Counted from the stretch's first letter, positions 24,796 to 33,165 are shown. The stretch: 64,000 nucleotides of DNA from Sedimentisphaerales bacterium (GCA_016932095.1 JAFGDN010000053.1:1-64000), one strand, 5' to 3'. The notes: generated by a model not told the origin, from the sequence alone. Numbers and translations: made by a program.

Positions 24796-25595
24796 TTGGC
24801 CGGGTTCATTATTATCACAGCCACGTCATTTAACCTGGCGGTATCGCAAACGGGCTTTACGGTTATTTCCCAAAGCGACGCGTTCTTGTCGTCCCTTTTG
24901 CATTGCTGCACCGCTCCGGCAATCATGGCAATATCAAGCAATCCCGGCTTTCTGCGCACAAGAACAGGGTCGCCCACCTTAATCTTGTGCTTAGCGGGCA
25001 CCATTTTTATCTTCGCCAGGTTTTTACCGTCGCCCTGCATCAGCATATTTGCTTCTATGCCGGCTATATTGACCTGAACCGCCGACGATGTGTCGGTCAG
25101 CAGCCGGACCTTGGCCGTCCTTGCCGAAAGGTCCGTTACAATCCCGATGACGCTGTTGTCGCCTATTACATAAAATCCCTTTGCCAGCCCGTCGTCGCTT
25201 CCCCTGTTTATGATAAGCTCGCATCTCTGGCCTTCAGTTGAAGAGGTGATTATTTCCGCAGGCGCCAGCTTTGCCCCCTCAAAACCCCTCAGCCGCGTGC
25301 GAATTCCCGTCAATTGCCGGATTTGCTCATTTTTCCGGCGCAGCTCCTCTTCGAGGTTCACAATATAATTTTGATACTGCGACTCCTTACGGGCCGACTC
25401 ATCCTGCACCGCAACGCTGGTCCTGGCCGACAGGGACATATTTTTCCCGATATTCAAAGGCCAGCGGAAAATCCTCGCAAACGCGAATTGAAATTTGCTT
25501 GTTATCTTCGCGGGGCAAAACAGCAGGATAAATCCCGCCAGCAAAAACCATACGAACAACATCCTTGAGGTGATTCTGATTCGCTTCCTTGCCAT
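24792..25595 (-). CDS. mreC: Rod shape-determining protein MreC
   Basis: I chose the ATG at 25595 (MARKRIRITSRMLFVWFLL) with AAGGA six bases upstream; an in-frame ATG at 25619 lies inside a repeat array. The product (267 aa) has one membrane helix (residues ~10-28), a coiled coil (YQNYIVNLEEELRRKNEQIR) and the periplasmic double beta-barrel domain (PAEIITSS, INRGSDDGLAKGF, VIGIVTDLS, VGDPVLVRRKPG). MreC scaffolds the elongasome and activates PBP2. It sits directly after mreB. The Shine-Dalgarno is itself part of the heptamer array. Confidence 0.95.
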   Translation of the reverse strand: MARKRIRITSRMLFVWFLLAGFILLFCPAKITSKFQFAFARIFRWPLNIGKNMSLSARTSVAVQDESARKESQYQNYIVNLEEELRRKNEQIRQLTGIRTRLRGFEGAKLAPAEIITSSTEGQRCELIINRGSDDGLAKGFYVIGDNSVIGIVTDLSARTAKVRLLTDTSSAVQVNIAGIEANMLMQGDGKNLAKIKMVPAKHKIKVGDPVLVRRKPGLLDIAMIAGAVQQCKRDDKNASLWEITVKPVCDTARLNDVAVIIMNPAK

Positions 25596-25596
25596 C

Positions 25597-25638
25597 TCTC
25601 GTCCTTCGTCTCTCGTCACTCGTCTCTCGAATTTCGAG
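25597..25638 (-). repeat. Heptamer array between mreB and mreC supplying the mreC ribosome site
   Basis: Six 7-base units read TCTCGTC, CTTCGTC, TCTCGTC, ACTCGTC, TCTCGAA, TTTCGAG. On the minus strand the junction of the first two units makes AAGGAC, six bases from the mreC start. Confidence 0.9.
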
Positions 25639-25666
25639 GGCCGAGTTACGAATCACGTTTCCCGGA

Positions 25667-26719
25667 CTACCACCCCGATTCGCTGTGCTCCATTGTGTCC
25701 TTCCATGACTCGAGGTTTTCCATATAAACGCTCGTGCCTCGCGCAACGGCTGTCATCGGGTCGTCAACGCGAATGACCTTCAATCCTGTCGCGTTGCCGA
25801 GCACCGTATCCATCCCCCGCAACAGCGACCCGCCGCCGCAAATATGAATCCCGTTCTCAATAAGGTCGGCCGCCAGTTCCGGCTCCGCTTTTTCGAGCGT
25901 TCTTGTTACCGCGTCAATTATCGCCGCTATCGGCTCCTTTAGCGCCTCGCGGATTTCTTCGCTGGTTATGACGATTTTCCTCGGCAATCCCGAAATCGTG
26001 TCTCTGCCCGATACTTCCATCGTCAGCTCTTCTTCCAGCGGCGCCGCTGAGCCGATTTGAATTTTGACCTTCTCCGCCCGCGGCTCGCCCACAAGCAGGT
26101 TATACGTTCGCTTGAGATGATTGATGACCGCCTCGTCCATATCGTCGCCGCCGACGCGGATTGATTCGCAGGTGGCAATATCTGCCAAGCTCATTATCGC
26201 CACTTCGGTCGTCCCGCCGCCGATATCCACAATCATCGACGCCGTCGGGTCGGTAATCGGCAGGCCAGCCCCGATTCCAGCGGCCATCGGCTCGTCAACC
26301 AGATAAACCTTTCTCGCCCCAGCCCTTTCGGCGCTGTCGATGACCGCCCGGCGCTCCACGGCCGTAATCCCGCTCGGCACCGCTATGACAACCCGCGGTC
26401 GAATCAATTTCCCCCTGCCGTGGACCTTGCGAATAAAATAGCTCAGCATCGCCTCTGTGATTTCAAAGTCGCTGATTACGCCGTCTTTGAGGGGCCTTAT
26501 CGCGCTGATTGAGCCGGGGGTCTTGCCTAACATCTCGCGCGCGACAAGACCGACAGCCTCGCCGTTATTTAGAACGATATTGGTGCCCTTTCGGACAGCA
26601 ACTACCGATGGTTCGTTAAGAACAATGCCTTTGCCGCGGACACAAACGAGAGTCGTACAGGTACCGAGGTCGATACCCATATCCATACTGAACCAGCCCA
26701 ATACATTATCCAGCAGCAT
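25667..26719 (-). CDS. mreB: Actin-like cell-shape protein MreB
   Basis: The 350-residue product is an actin-fold ATPase that guides lateral wall synthesis. Marks: MGIDLGTCTTLVCVRGKGIV (phosphate 1 loop), NEPSVVAV, IVDIGGGTTEVAIMSL (phosphate 2), the ICGGGSLLRGMD adenosine block and PMTAVARGT near the end. The sequence is full length and well conserved. CGGAG precedes the ATG. In Planctomycetota mreB is kept in only some groups, mainly those that retain rod shape or peptidoglycan elongation, so an intact mreBCD-mrdA set points to a peptidoglycan-elongating lineage. Confidence 0.97.
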   Translation of the reverse strand: MLLDNVLGWFSMDMGIDLGTCTTLVCVRGKGIVLNEPSVVAVRKGTNIVLNNGEAVGLVAREMLGKTPGSISAIRPLKDGVISDFEITEAMLSYFIRKVHGRGKLIRPRVVIAVPSGITAVERRAVIDSAERAGARKVYLVDEPMAAGIGAGLPITDPTASMIVDIGGGTTEVAIMSLADIATCESIRVGGDDMDEAVINHLKRTYNLLVGEPRAEKVKIQIGSAAPLEEELTMEVSGRDTISGLPRKIVITSEEIREALKEPIAAIIDAVTRTLEKAEPELAADLIENGIHICGGGSLLRGMDTVLGNATGLKVIRVDDPMTAVARGTSVYMENLESWKDTMEHSESGW

Positions 26720-26797
26720 TACCGACTCCGTTCTTTCCTATGACCATTTACGGGTCATATTCTATCGCATCCTGCTCGCCGGTTCAACAGGGAATTG

Positions 26798-26947
26798 TTA
26801 TGGAATTTTGAATAAAGTGCCGTACTGGAAATAACACTTGCAGGCGACAAAAATCACCGTCGCCAATAACAGTCCAAAAGCTATTGCTAAAATGACGGTA
26901 TAAATATTGCTTGCTGCTGTTTTTTTTACCGGTCCGTTCGGACTCAT
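26798..26947 (-). CDS. 49-residue single-pass membrane peptide upstream of mreB
   Basis: The start MSPNGPVKKTAASNI has AAGGTG six bases before the ATG. A single hydrophobic helix (VILAIAFGLLLATVIFVA) is followed by a short end with two Cys (CKCYFQYG) and the last residues LFKIP. It lies 28 bases after the coiled-coil gene and 78 bases before mreB, all on the minus strand, so it is probably an operon member and may be an elongasome accessory peptide. No family known to me. Confidence 0.7.
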   Translation of the reverse strand: MSPNGPVKKTAASNIYTVILAIAFGLLLATVIFVACKCYFQYGTLFKIP

Positions 26948-26975
26948 TTTTTCACCTTAATATATACTCGATACG

Positions 26976-27848
26976 CTATAATTCAGTCACAGCGTTATCA
27001 CCCGCCCTGGGCTGCTGCTGAATAAGGTCGAGCACTCCCACGGCCCTGTCGGTATCAACGTCTGTGATTGACAATTCGCAGATATACTCATCGCCTCGCG
27101 TTATGTGGAACTTTGTTCCTTTCATCACGCCGTCCGCTGAACCGATTGACACCGTTGCCATCGCATTTCTGACGTCCACCTCAGAAACCAGGCCTTTCAG
27201 AGGAACCTGCCTGTCCACTGGTGGAATCGCTATTGCCGGCCCCCTTTCAGGGGTAACGGGCAAACCGGCCGCTGCGACCCCTCTTCCGGCCCCGAGCAAT
27301 CTGTCTAACCGTGTTTGAATATCCGCCTTTTCCTCCGTCAGGCGACGCTTATCCGTCTCTAACGTTTCTATTATGGCCGTCTTTTCCATCAATGCCTGGC
27401 TTTTTTCCTCCAGCTCCCTGCCCATCTTTATCTGCTCGGCCTTTAACTGCTTCACTTCCTCGAGAGCGGCATTGAGCGTCTGGGTCTGCTTGTCCGCCGT
27501 CTCGCTAAATGCCTTGGTTACGGCCGCGAAATCGTTGGTTCTTTGAACCAAATCGGCATTCTGCCTCTCGAGTTCGCCGAGCTTGCCCCGCAGCTCGTCG
27601 GCCTTTGCCTTTTCCGAAGCAATCCTGCCGGTCAGCGATTTCTCAAGGTCGTCTTTTTGCTGGTTCTTTTCATTGAGCTGGCTGGTCAAGCTTTCCTTTG
27701 ATTGCTCGAGTGCGTCCCGTTCCGAGATAATCCTGCTGTACCTGGTCTTGTAGTTGTCTGCGTTGGCCACGTACGTTACAACGATTGCGCAAAGGAAGAT
27801 TGAAGTTATTGTTAAGAGGACTATAAAGACCTTCGTGAGATTACTCAA
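26976..27848 (-). CDS. Membrane-anchored coiled-coil protein upstream of mreB
   Basis: The start is a TTG with AAAGGAG seven bases upstream. The 290-residue product has an N-terminal helix (VFIVLLTITSIFLCAIVVTYV), a long coiled coil (residues ~38-185, rich in Glu/Lys/Gln heptads), and a compact C-terminal domain (LVSEVDVRNAMATVSIGSADGVM cut short here at the glycine-rich turn; later FHITRGDEYICELSI). The C-terminal pattern of a beta-barrel with an S-G-D-G turn recalls the MreC barrel. Position before mreB and topology like MreC suggest an elongasome scaffold. I know no named family. Confidence 0.7.
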   Translation of the reverse strand: MSNLTKVFIVLLTITSIFLCAIVVTYVANADNYKTRYSRIISERDALEQSKESLTSQLNEKNQQKDDLEKSLTGRIASEKAKADELRGKLGELERQNADLVQRTNDFAAVTKAFSETADKQTQTLNAALEEVKQLKAEQIKMGRELEEKSQALMEKTAIIETLETDKRRLTEEKADIQTRLDRLLGAGRGVAAAGLPVTPERGPAIAIPPVDRQVPLKGLVSEVDVRNAMATVSIGSADGVMKGTKFHITRGDEYICELSITDVDTDRAVGVLDLIQQQPRAGDNAVTEL

Positions 27849-28014
27849 GATTCGCTCCTTTCACCAATTTGCCCGCCTTTTACTAAATTCTCTTGCAAGG
27901 TTTCATTATACCCCGCCTATTATACCCTGTAAACACCCTTATTTTACGAATTTTTAGCTCTTACGTCAAGTTAATTTTGGTAAAATCGGCTTTTTCGCGA
28001 TATATCGCCTATCC

Positions 28015-29040
28015 TCACCGTCCGATATTGTCGTCGCCGCCAATTAAGAAAACCGCTTTAGCGGCAGCGATTTTAACAAATTGCGATTCACTTTTCAATA
28101 GCTCAGGCAAAAACTTTTTCAGCCCCCTCGTCTTTATTTGACCTATCGCTAATGCCGCGAGCGTTTCAATACGCTCTTTGGTATCTCGGTCCGCACCGCC
28201 GGCAGTCCCTTGTGTTAACGCCTCAATCACAACGTTTTCCCCTGCCTGGTCGCCCAAATTGCCAAGCTGTTCGGCTGCGATAAGACGAACCTCAACCAGG
28301 TCATCGTCAAGCATTGTTATTATCGCATCTTTTGCCTGGCCGGTAGCCAGCGCCCCCATTGCTCGAACGCCCAGCACCCGGTCATCGGCATAAGCGCTTA
28401 TGAGTAACGCCCAAATCTTCTGATAGATTCGCTCATCTCCCAAGCGGGCTATCGCCTCAATTGAATTAAGCCGGACCCGGTCATCCGAGGATTCGTCTCT
28501 CATTGCTTCGTAAAGAAGGGGTATTGTTTTTTTATCGCCAATTTTGCCTAAAAGCATCGCCGCATTGGCCCGCACACGCAAATCCCGACTGCTTAAATCC
28601 CTGCCAATCAGTTCGACCGACGTTCCCGGCGCCAGCTTTCCGACGGCGTATGCAGCCGCAAGACGAACGTTTTGGTCTTTGTCCTTCAAAAGCTCCATTA
28701 CCGCGTTTTTCGCCGGAACATACCTCATATCGCCGACAGCCACCGCCGCTACGAACCTCACCGGCACAAACTCATCCGCCAGCAGTTTTTGAACGTCGGG
28801 CATAAAAATGCCGGCTTGTTTTAACGGCAGTCCCGATACCGCCTCTATCGCGTTTGCCCTAATCCTCGGGTCGCTGCCAGCAAGCGCCTCTTTGATAATC
28901 CGCCCTGCCTGTTCCTCAAGAGCGTCGTTCTTTTCCTCCGGCGCCGAACTGTTCACCGAAGATTGTGGCCCACAGCCGCAAAATTGCGTCGGCAGTGCGA
29001 TTAGCAATATAAGCCCGGCTGTAAATATTTTATTTCTCAT
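28015..29040 (-). CDS. HEAT-repeat lipoprotein
   Basis: From the ATG at 29040 the product is 341 residues. The signal ends TQFCGCG with Cys in lipobox-like context. Then come about eight HEAT/PBS-lyase-type repeats (DPRIRANAIEAVSGL, EFVPVRFVAAVAVGDM, DQNVRLAAAYAVGKL, DLRVRANAAMLLGKIGD, DDRVRLNSIEAIARLGD). Such repeats make a curved helical solenoid for binding other proteins. It lies 21 bases after lnt on the minus strand, which is apt because Lnt completes lipoprotein acylation. Partner unknown. Confidence 0.85.
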   Translation of the reverse strand: MRNKIFTAGLILLIALPTQFCGCGPQSSVNSSAPEEKNDALEEQAGRIIKEALAGSDPRIRANAIEAVSGLPLKQAGIFMPDVQKLLADEFVPVRFVAAVAVGDMRYVPAKNAVMELLKDKDQNVRLAAAYAVGKLAPGTSVELIGRDLSSRDLRVRANAAMLLGKIGDKKTIPLLYEAMRDESSDDRVRLNSIEAIARLGDERIYQKIWALLISAYADDRVLGVRAMGALATGQAKDAIITMLDDDLVEVRLIAAEQLGNLGDQAGENVVIEALTQGTAGGADRDTKERIETLAALAIGQIKTRGLKKFLPELLKSESQFVKIAAAKAVFLIGGDDNIGR

Positions 29041-29064
29041 CAAGCTGATATTTGCTCACTTTCC

Positions 29065-30777
29065 TTATGGTTTCGGTTTTAACATTTTTTGAAAGATAAA
29101 CCGCTCGGCAAGCCGGGTTATTATGATTCCAGCTAAGCACAACTGGCAAGCGAAATCCAGCCAAAACCCGTATCTGCTGAAAAATGTTATCCTTGAATCA
29201 ATTGGAACCATATCGGCAAACCAGCCCTTAACGCCCTGCCTGTCAAACGCATTTTCCGGAAGGTTGCCGGCGGCGTAACCGTTTCTTATCTGCCCGAGCG
29301 AGTCAATCATACAGCTTATACCTGTATTGACGCAACGCAGCACCACCACCCTGTTTTCTATCGCCCGAAACACGCATATCGCCGTATGCTGAGCAAGCTC
29401 ACTGCTCGGCAACACCTTGTCATCCTTAAATCTCACGAACCACCCGTCATTACTTATATTAACAAGCCAGTCGATGCGTTTGCGGCCATCCTTGTCTAAA
29501 ACGAATCTTCTGACCATGTTCGGCACGGCGTCTTCGTAACAAATAATAACGCTGAAGCGATATGCCGCGCCGTTTTTACCCGCCATCTCGAAAGCCGTAT
29601 ATGTCTTACCAGCATCTAATGTGTAATCGAAATCGTAAGGCGAAAATTTCAGCAGCAGGTTGTGAATAAGCGGAATATTTTTGAAGGGCAGGTATTCGCC
29701 GAAGGGCACGAGGTGAATCTTGTAGTATTTCTGCGGCGACCGGCTGCCGTCGGGCTTATAGAGGAACGCCGAATTGAACTTTTCCGTCATTTTGATATCG
29801 CGGTTTTCCTCGATTGTGTGGTTTCCCCCATACGCCCCGACGAGCACATACGCCCCCTTTTGGGCGTGCACGCTTATCGTTTTATCGAAAATTTTATACG
29901 AATGTGATTCATCGAGCAGTCGTAACACCTGCGGTTCGAGTATCGCCTGCACCATTGTCTCGGGCCATACGATTAGTTCTGCGCCGCTTTGCAGACAAAG
30001 CTCACCTTCATTTAGCGCCTCATCGAAAATCTGCTGTTCCGCCTCAAACGATTCCTTCACCGACTGCGGCACATTGGTCTGCACCGCCCCAATCATAGGT
30101 CCCGACGTGATGAACCTATCCGATTGTCCGATTCGCCATTTGCCGTATATCAATGCTCCAGCAACCGCAGCAACAACGATTAAAATTGAGAATTTAGAAT
30201 TGAGAATTGAGAAACGCCAATCCTGCTTTTTTTCTAAATTCATAGCTGAGATTACCAATTGCGCGATTACCCCATTGGCCATAGCGACCAGAAACGACAC
30301 GCCCGCCGCCCCGAATATATCTGCTATTTGAATCAGGGCGGTATTGTCATACTGGCTGTGGCCAAGAAAGTGCCAGAAAAAACCGCCAAAAAACAATCCC
30401 TGTGACTTTTCCATTCCGACAACAAGTATCGGCACAGCTATAACAAGCGGTATTTTCCTGTTTATGCACCATCGCAGCGTTAAGGCCAGGAGCGGCCAAA
30501 GCAGCCCCAGATACATACAGGCCGCAATCCACCCCGCAACTGTCACAAAACTTATCCAGTAAATATTGCCCAGCCAGAAACACGTCCCGACGATATATGA
30601 CGCGAGATATAACCGGGATGGTTTACTTTTCGACGAACATACCAGGATAAACGGCACATACGCCGCCCATGCCAACGGCCACCACCCAATAGGCGCCTGC
30701 GCCAGCGTCAGCATTGCCGCAGTTAAGATAAACGCGGCTAAAGGACTCGCCATTTTGCGTATATTTGTGTGGTTCAC
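29065..30777 (-). CDS. lnt: Apolipoprotein N-acyltransferase
   Basis: The product (570 aa from the GTG at 30777; an ATG eight codons on is possible) adds the third acyl chain to lipoproteins in the inner membrane. An N-terminal block of about seven helices is followed by a nitrilase-like domain with the catalytic triad: Glu in VWPETMVQ (~270), Lys in the YKIHLVPFGEYLPF region and Cys in VIICYEDAVPN (~412). The GTGA start overlaps the stop of the upstream DNA methyltransferase gene. A heptamer array is translated as FSILNSKFSIL between membrane helices (residues ~189-199). Confidence 0.92.
   Translation of the reverse strand: MNHTNIRKMASPLAAFILTAAMLTLAQAPIGWWPLAWAAYVPFILVCSSKSKPSRLYLASYIVGTCFWLGNIYWISFVTVAGWIAACMYLGLLWPLLALTLRWCINRKIPLVIAVPILVVGMEKSQGLFFGGFFWHFLGHSQYDNTALIQIADIFGAAGVSFLVAMANGVIAQLVISAMNLEKKQDWRFSILNSKFSILIVVAAVAGALIYGKWRIGQSDRFITSGPMIGAVQTNVPQSVKESFEAEQQIFDEALNEGELCLQSGAELIVWPETMVQAILEPQVLRLLDESHSYKIFDKTISVHAQKGAYVLVGAYGGNHTIEENRDIKMTEKFNSAFLYKPDGSRSPQKYYKIHLVPFGEYLPFKNIPLIHNLLLKFSPYDFDYTLDAGKTYTAFEMAGKNGAAYRFSVIICYEDAVPNMVRRFVLDKDGRKRIDWLVNISNDGWFVRFKDDKVLPSSELAQHTAICVFRAIENRVVVLRCVNTGISCMIDSLGQIRNGYAAGNLPENAFDRQGVKGWFADMVPIDSRITFFSRYGFWLDFACQLCLAGIIITRLAERFIFQKMLKPKP
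30184..30211 (-). repeat. Heptamer array inside the lnt coding sequence
   Basis: Four 7-base units on the plus strand read AATTGAG, AATTTAG, AATTGAG, AATTGAG. They are translated on the minus strand as the repeated peptide FSILNSK-FSIL just before a membrane helix. Confidence 0.9.
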
Positions 30778-31820
30778 GAACTTTTCCCTGCGTCACGGAG
30801 TGATTCGATATTCGCTTTCAACGGCCCAAGCTTCATCCTGCTGTTTAACGCGACTAATCGCCTTTCGATAACCTGCGGCTGGAAGGGATTTTGACGCTCG
30901 CTGATTCGTTTATTTAACTTGTCGGTGAACAATCTCAGTAAAAACGGGTCTTTTGTCAAACGTTCTACGGGAACTTTATTTTCATGATAAAGCCACTTCA
31001 ATTCAGCATCTAAATTCTCGCTCCATTTTCTTTCTCCCTCGCCCTCAATCGGATAACCTTCCGATTGTTCAAGCCGTTTGAGGGTTCCCTTAACATATTT
31101 CCTGGATATCTCAATACCGGTATATTTGCGTTTCAATTTATGTGCGACTATCGCTGTCGTGCCTGAACCACTGAACGGGTCGAGCACCCAGTCGCCTTCA
31201 TTGGAGCTTGCCCTTATTATCCGTGCGAGCAAACTCTCCGGCATCTGGCAGGGAAAGTTAATTCGCTCATCGAATGTTCCACATAGACGCGGGTATTCGT
31301 CCCATACGTCATCCGGTATTTTGCCCGCGGGGTTGGCGCGCTTGTCAGCGTAGATTTTCTGCCTGTCCGAGATAATCCTCACGATTTCGTCGTTGAAAGT
31401 GAAATGCTTTTCGTCATTGACGAAATAGAAAATATGTGTATGGGCACGGGCGAATTTATTTTTTGTCTGCTGGCCGAAGGTGTAGTGCCAGATGAGCCAG
31501 TTACGCATAACTAATGTTAATTCTCTTGTGGCGATGATTTTCACATCTGCAGCGTAGTCGTCACCTATGGCTATATAAAACGAGCCGGCGGGTTTCAGCA
31601 CTTTTTTACATGCACTCATCCACTCCCGCGTCCAGGCGACGTATTTTTCCCCTTCGACCTCATCGTTGTATTTGTCGTATTTGTACCCGATATTGAAAGG
31701 CGGGTCGGCGAATATCAAATCCGCGAACGGCTCGCGGATTTTACCCAGCAATTTCACGCAATCTCCGCAAATTATCTGGTTCGACAAGCTCACCATAAAC
31801 CGGTTCTCAAATTCCTGCAT
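30774..31820 (-). CDS. Site-specific DNA methyltransferase (N6_N4_Mtase type)
   Basis: The 348-residue product methylates an amino group of adenine or cytosine in DNA. Motif IV is ADPPFNIGY near residue 40 and the SAM-binding motif I is DPFSGSGTTAIVAHKLKR near 218, the order of beta-class enzymes. The C-terminal ~110 residues (KWSENLDAELKWLYHENKVP, RISERQNPFQPQV) are a helical extension, probably for target recognition. No restriction enzyme is adjacent, so it may be an orphan regulator. The start region is odd: residues 8-15 (FMVSLSNQ) are encoded by a dispersed repeat, and ATG 31820 or 31796 could be the start. Confidence 0.88.
   Translation of the reverse strand: MQEFENRFMVSLSNQIICGDCVKLLGKIREPFADLIFADPPFNIGYKYDKYNDEVEGEKYVAWTREWMSACKKVLKPAGSFYIAIGDDYAADVKIIATRELTLVMRNWLIWHYTFGQQTKNKFARAHTHIFYFVNDEKHFTFNDEIVRIISDRQKIYADKRANPAGKIPDDVWDEYPRLCGTFDERINFPCQMPESLLARIIRASSNEGDWVLDPFSGSGTTAIVAHKLKRKYTGIEISRKYVKGTLKRLEQSEGYPIEGEGERKWSENLDAELKWLYHENKVPVERLTKDPFLLRLFTDKLNKRISERQNPFQPQVIERRLVALNSRMKLGPLKANIESLRDAGKSS
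31778..31805 (-). repeat. GGTTCGACAAGCTCACCAT dispersed repeat at the start of the DNA methyltransferase gene
   Basis: The bases match the TTCGACAAGCTCA word also found inside dinG at 42930-42942. On the coding strand it encodes MVSLSNQ and could supply the start codon. Confidence 0.65.
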
Positions 31821-31835
31821 AGCGGCATTTTATAA

Positions 31836-31863
31836 ACTAAAAACCCAAAACTCAAAACTAAAA
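31836..31863. repeat. Heptamer array in the divergent DNA methyltransferase/prepilin region
   Basis: Four 7-base units read ACTAAAA, ACCCAAA, ACTCAAA, ACTAAAA. Confidence 0.8.
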
Positions 31864-31880
31864 ATTGATAACTCATTACT

Positions 31881-31895
31881 GCCGATATTATCGGC
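31881..31895. promoter_or_regulatory. 15-base palindrome in a divergent promoter region
   Basis: GCCGATA-T-TATCGGC is a perfect palindrome with 7-base arms between the divergent methyltransferase and prepilin genes. It could be an operator for either; its centre also resembles a -10 box. Confidence 0.4.
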
Positions 31896-31922
31896 CCTTG
31901 AATGAAAATGTTTTGATTGATT

Positions 31923-31951
31923 TTGCATCCTGTCCGGTCGATTCATATTCT
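31923..31951 (+). promoter_or_regulatory. Promoter of the prepilin-like gene cluster
   Basis: TTGCAT (31923-31928), 17 bases and TATTCT (31946-31951), with GGAGG at 31972-31976 and the ATG at 31980. The leader would be about 22 bases. Confidence 0.55.
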
Positions 31952-31979
31952 ATATGATAGTGGAACTGTCTGGAGGATT

Positions 31980-32447
31980 ATGCGCACAATAAAAACAAAT
32001 CGATTCAGAAGGGGAATGACCCTCATCGAAGTAATGCTGGCGGCATCGGTTATCATCATTGCTGCGCTTGGAACGCTCTGTTACGAGTACCTTTGCATCG
32101 ACCACGTCCGCTTCGCAAGGGCGCAGATGACCGCCGCCCGAATAGCCCAGCTTTTGATTGAGGACTGGAAGAGCAACGGCGGCGATGACGACTACAGCCC
32201 CGAAGACCTCGATATGGGTTTTACCCTGCCCCCTGAAGTCGGCCAGGGCGATTTTATGACCGTTGTTGACGGCCTGCCTCTTTACATAACTATGGACCAA
32301 AGCCAGGTTGACGAGGACGGTTTCACGGGCGTTAAACTGAACAAGATAACCGTCAACATTCAATGGAGGAAGAATTTCAGCGCGGGCGCCGTTGCCGCCG
32401 ACGACCCTTCTGTTACTTTCGATACATACGTCAGACGAGACCAGTAA
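31980..32447 (+). CDS. Type IV prepilin-like protein (type II secretion/pilus minor pseudopilin)
   Basis: GGAGG lies 3 bases before the ATG at 31980, which fixes the start (MRTIKTNRFRRG). The prepilin peptidase site is RRG|MTLIEVML, with Gly at -1 and Glu at +5 of the mature protein, followed by a hydrophobic helix (AASVIIIAALGTLCYEYLC). The mature domain is about 140 residues. It is followed by a second prepilin one base after its stop and by a PilX-like gene, so the three form an operon of minor pseudopilins. No assembly ATPase or platform protein is near. Confidence 0.85.
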   Translation: MRTIKTNRFRRGMTLIEVMLAASVIIIAALGTLCYEYLCIDHVRFARAQMTAARIAQLLIEDWKSNGGDDDYSPEDLDMGFTLPPEVGQGDFMTVVDGLPLYITMDQSQVDEDGFTGVKLNKITVNIQWRKNFSAGAVAADDPSVTFDTYVRRDQ

Positions 32448-32448
32448 A

Positions 32449-33159
32449 ATGGCAAACAATAAAAACAATAAATCGAAAATCAGACGCGGACTCGTCCGCC
32501 ATAGCTTTAGCAAAGGCGGATTCACCCTCATCGAGATTGTAATAGCGATGAGCGCATCACTTGTCGTGGTTCTGTGCGCCGGCGTCCTTGTCCAGAACGG
32601 CCACCGAAGCTGGGCCAGGGCGTTCAATTACGCAAACTCAAAGGCACAGCTTGACGCCCTTGCCACTACAATCACATTCGGCTCTATGGGAAGAAAATCC
32701 AACAGATTGGATTATCGCCTTTATACTATCGAGTCAGGCAAGTTTATCCCCGCCGTTGCCTCGCCTGCAGGCCCCGACCTCGTTGTCAAAGGCGAGGCCG
32801 TAGAATTTCATTACTGGGACGCCGACCTCAACAGCGCTTTTATGAACGTTGATATAAAGGGCACCGCTTACGCGATTTTCTACCTCGACGGCAAAAAGCT
32901 GATGCTCGACCTCGGCCCATTACCACCGGGCGGAATTGACGCCGCAGGCAATAAACTCGAAGGCGCTTATGTTACCACGCTTACACTCGCGGAAAACGTG
33001 CAGGCCCTCGAATTCAGCCATACAACTCGAAACACCGACAGCGACGGCAAGGGCTGCGTCCGTTTGAATATGACTATTCAGGACCCAAACGAAAACACCC
33101 CTACCACAGTTACGGCCGCGACGCTTATGCGCAATACCTGGGGACTTGGCGAGGAATAA
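32449..33159 (+). CDS. Type IV prepilin-like protein (PilW/GspJ-like)
   Basis: The ATG at 32449 follows the previous stop by one base. The leader is long and basic (MANNKNNKSKIRRGLVRHSF), then the cleavage site KGG|FTLIEIVIAMSASLVV with the +5 Glu. The mature domain of about 210 residues is beta-rich with a late pattern (VQALEFSHTTRN) like the GspJ/PilW group of minor pseudopilins. It is coupled to the genes on both sides. Confidence 0.85.
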   Translation: MANNKNNKSKIRRGLVRHSFSKGGFTLIEIVIAMSASLVVVLCAGVLVQNGHRSWARAFNYANSKAQLDALATTITFGSMGRKSNRLDYRLYTIESGKFIPAVASPAGPDLVVKGEAVEFHYWDADLNSAFMNVDIKGTAYAIFYLDGKKLMLDLGPLPPGGIDAAGNKLEGAYVTTLTLAENVQALEFSHTTRNTDSDGKGCVRLNMTIQDPNENTPTTVTAATLMRNTWGLGEE

Positions 33160-33165
33160 CGAACA

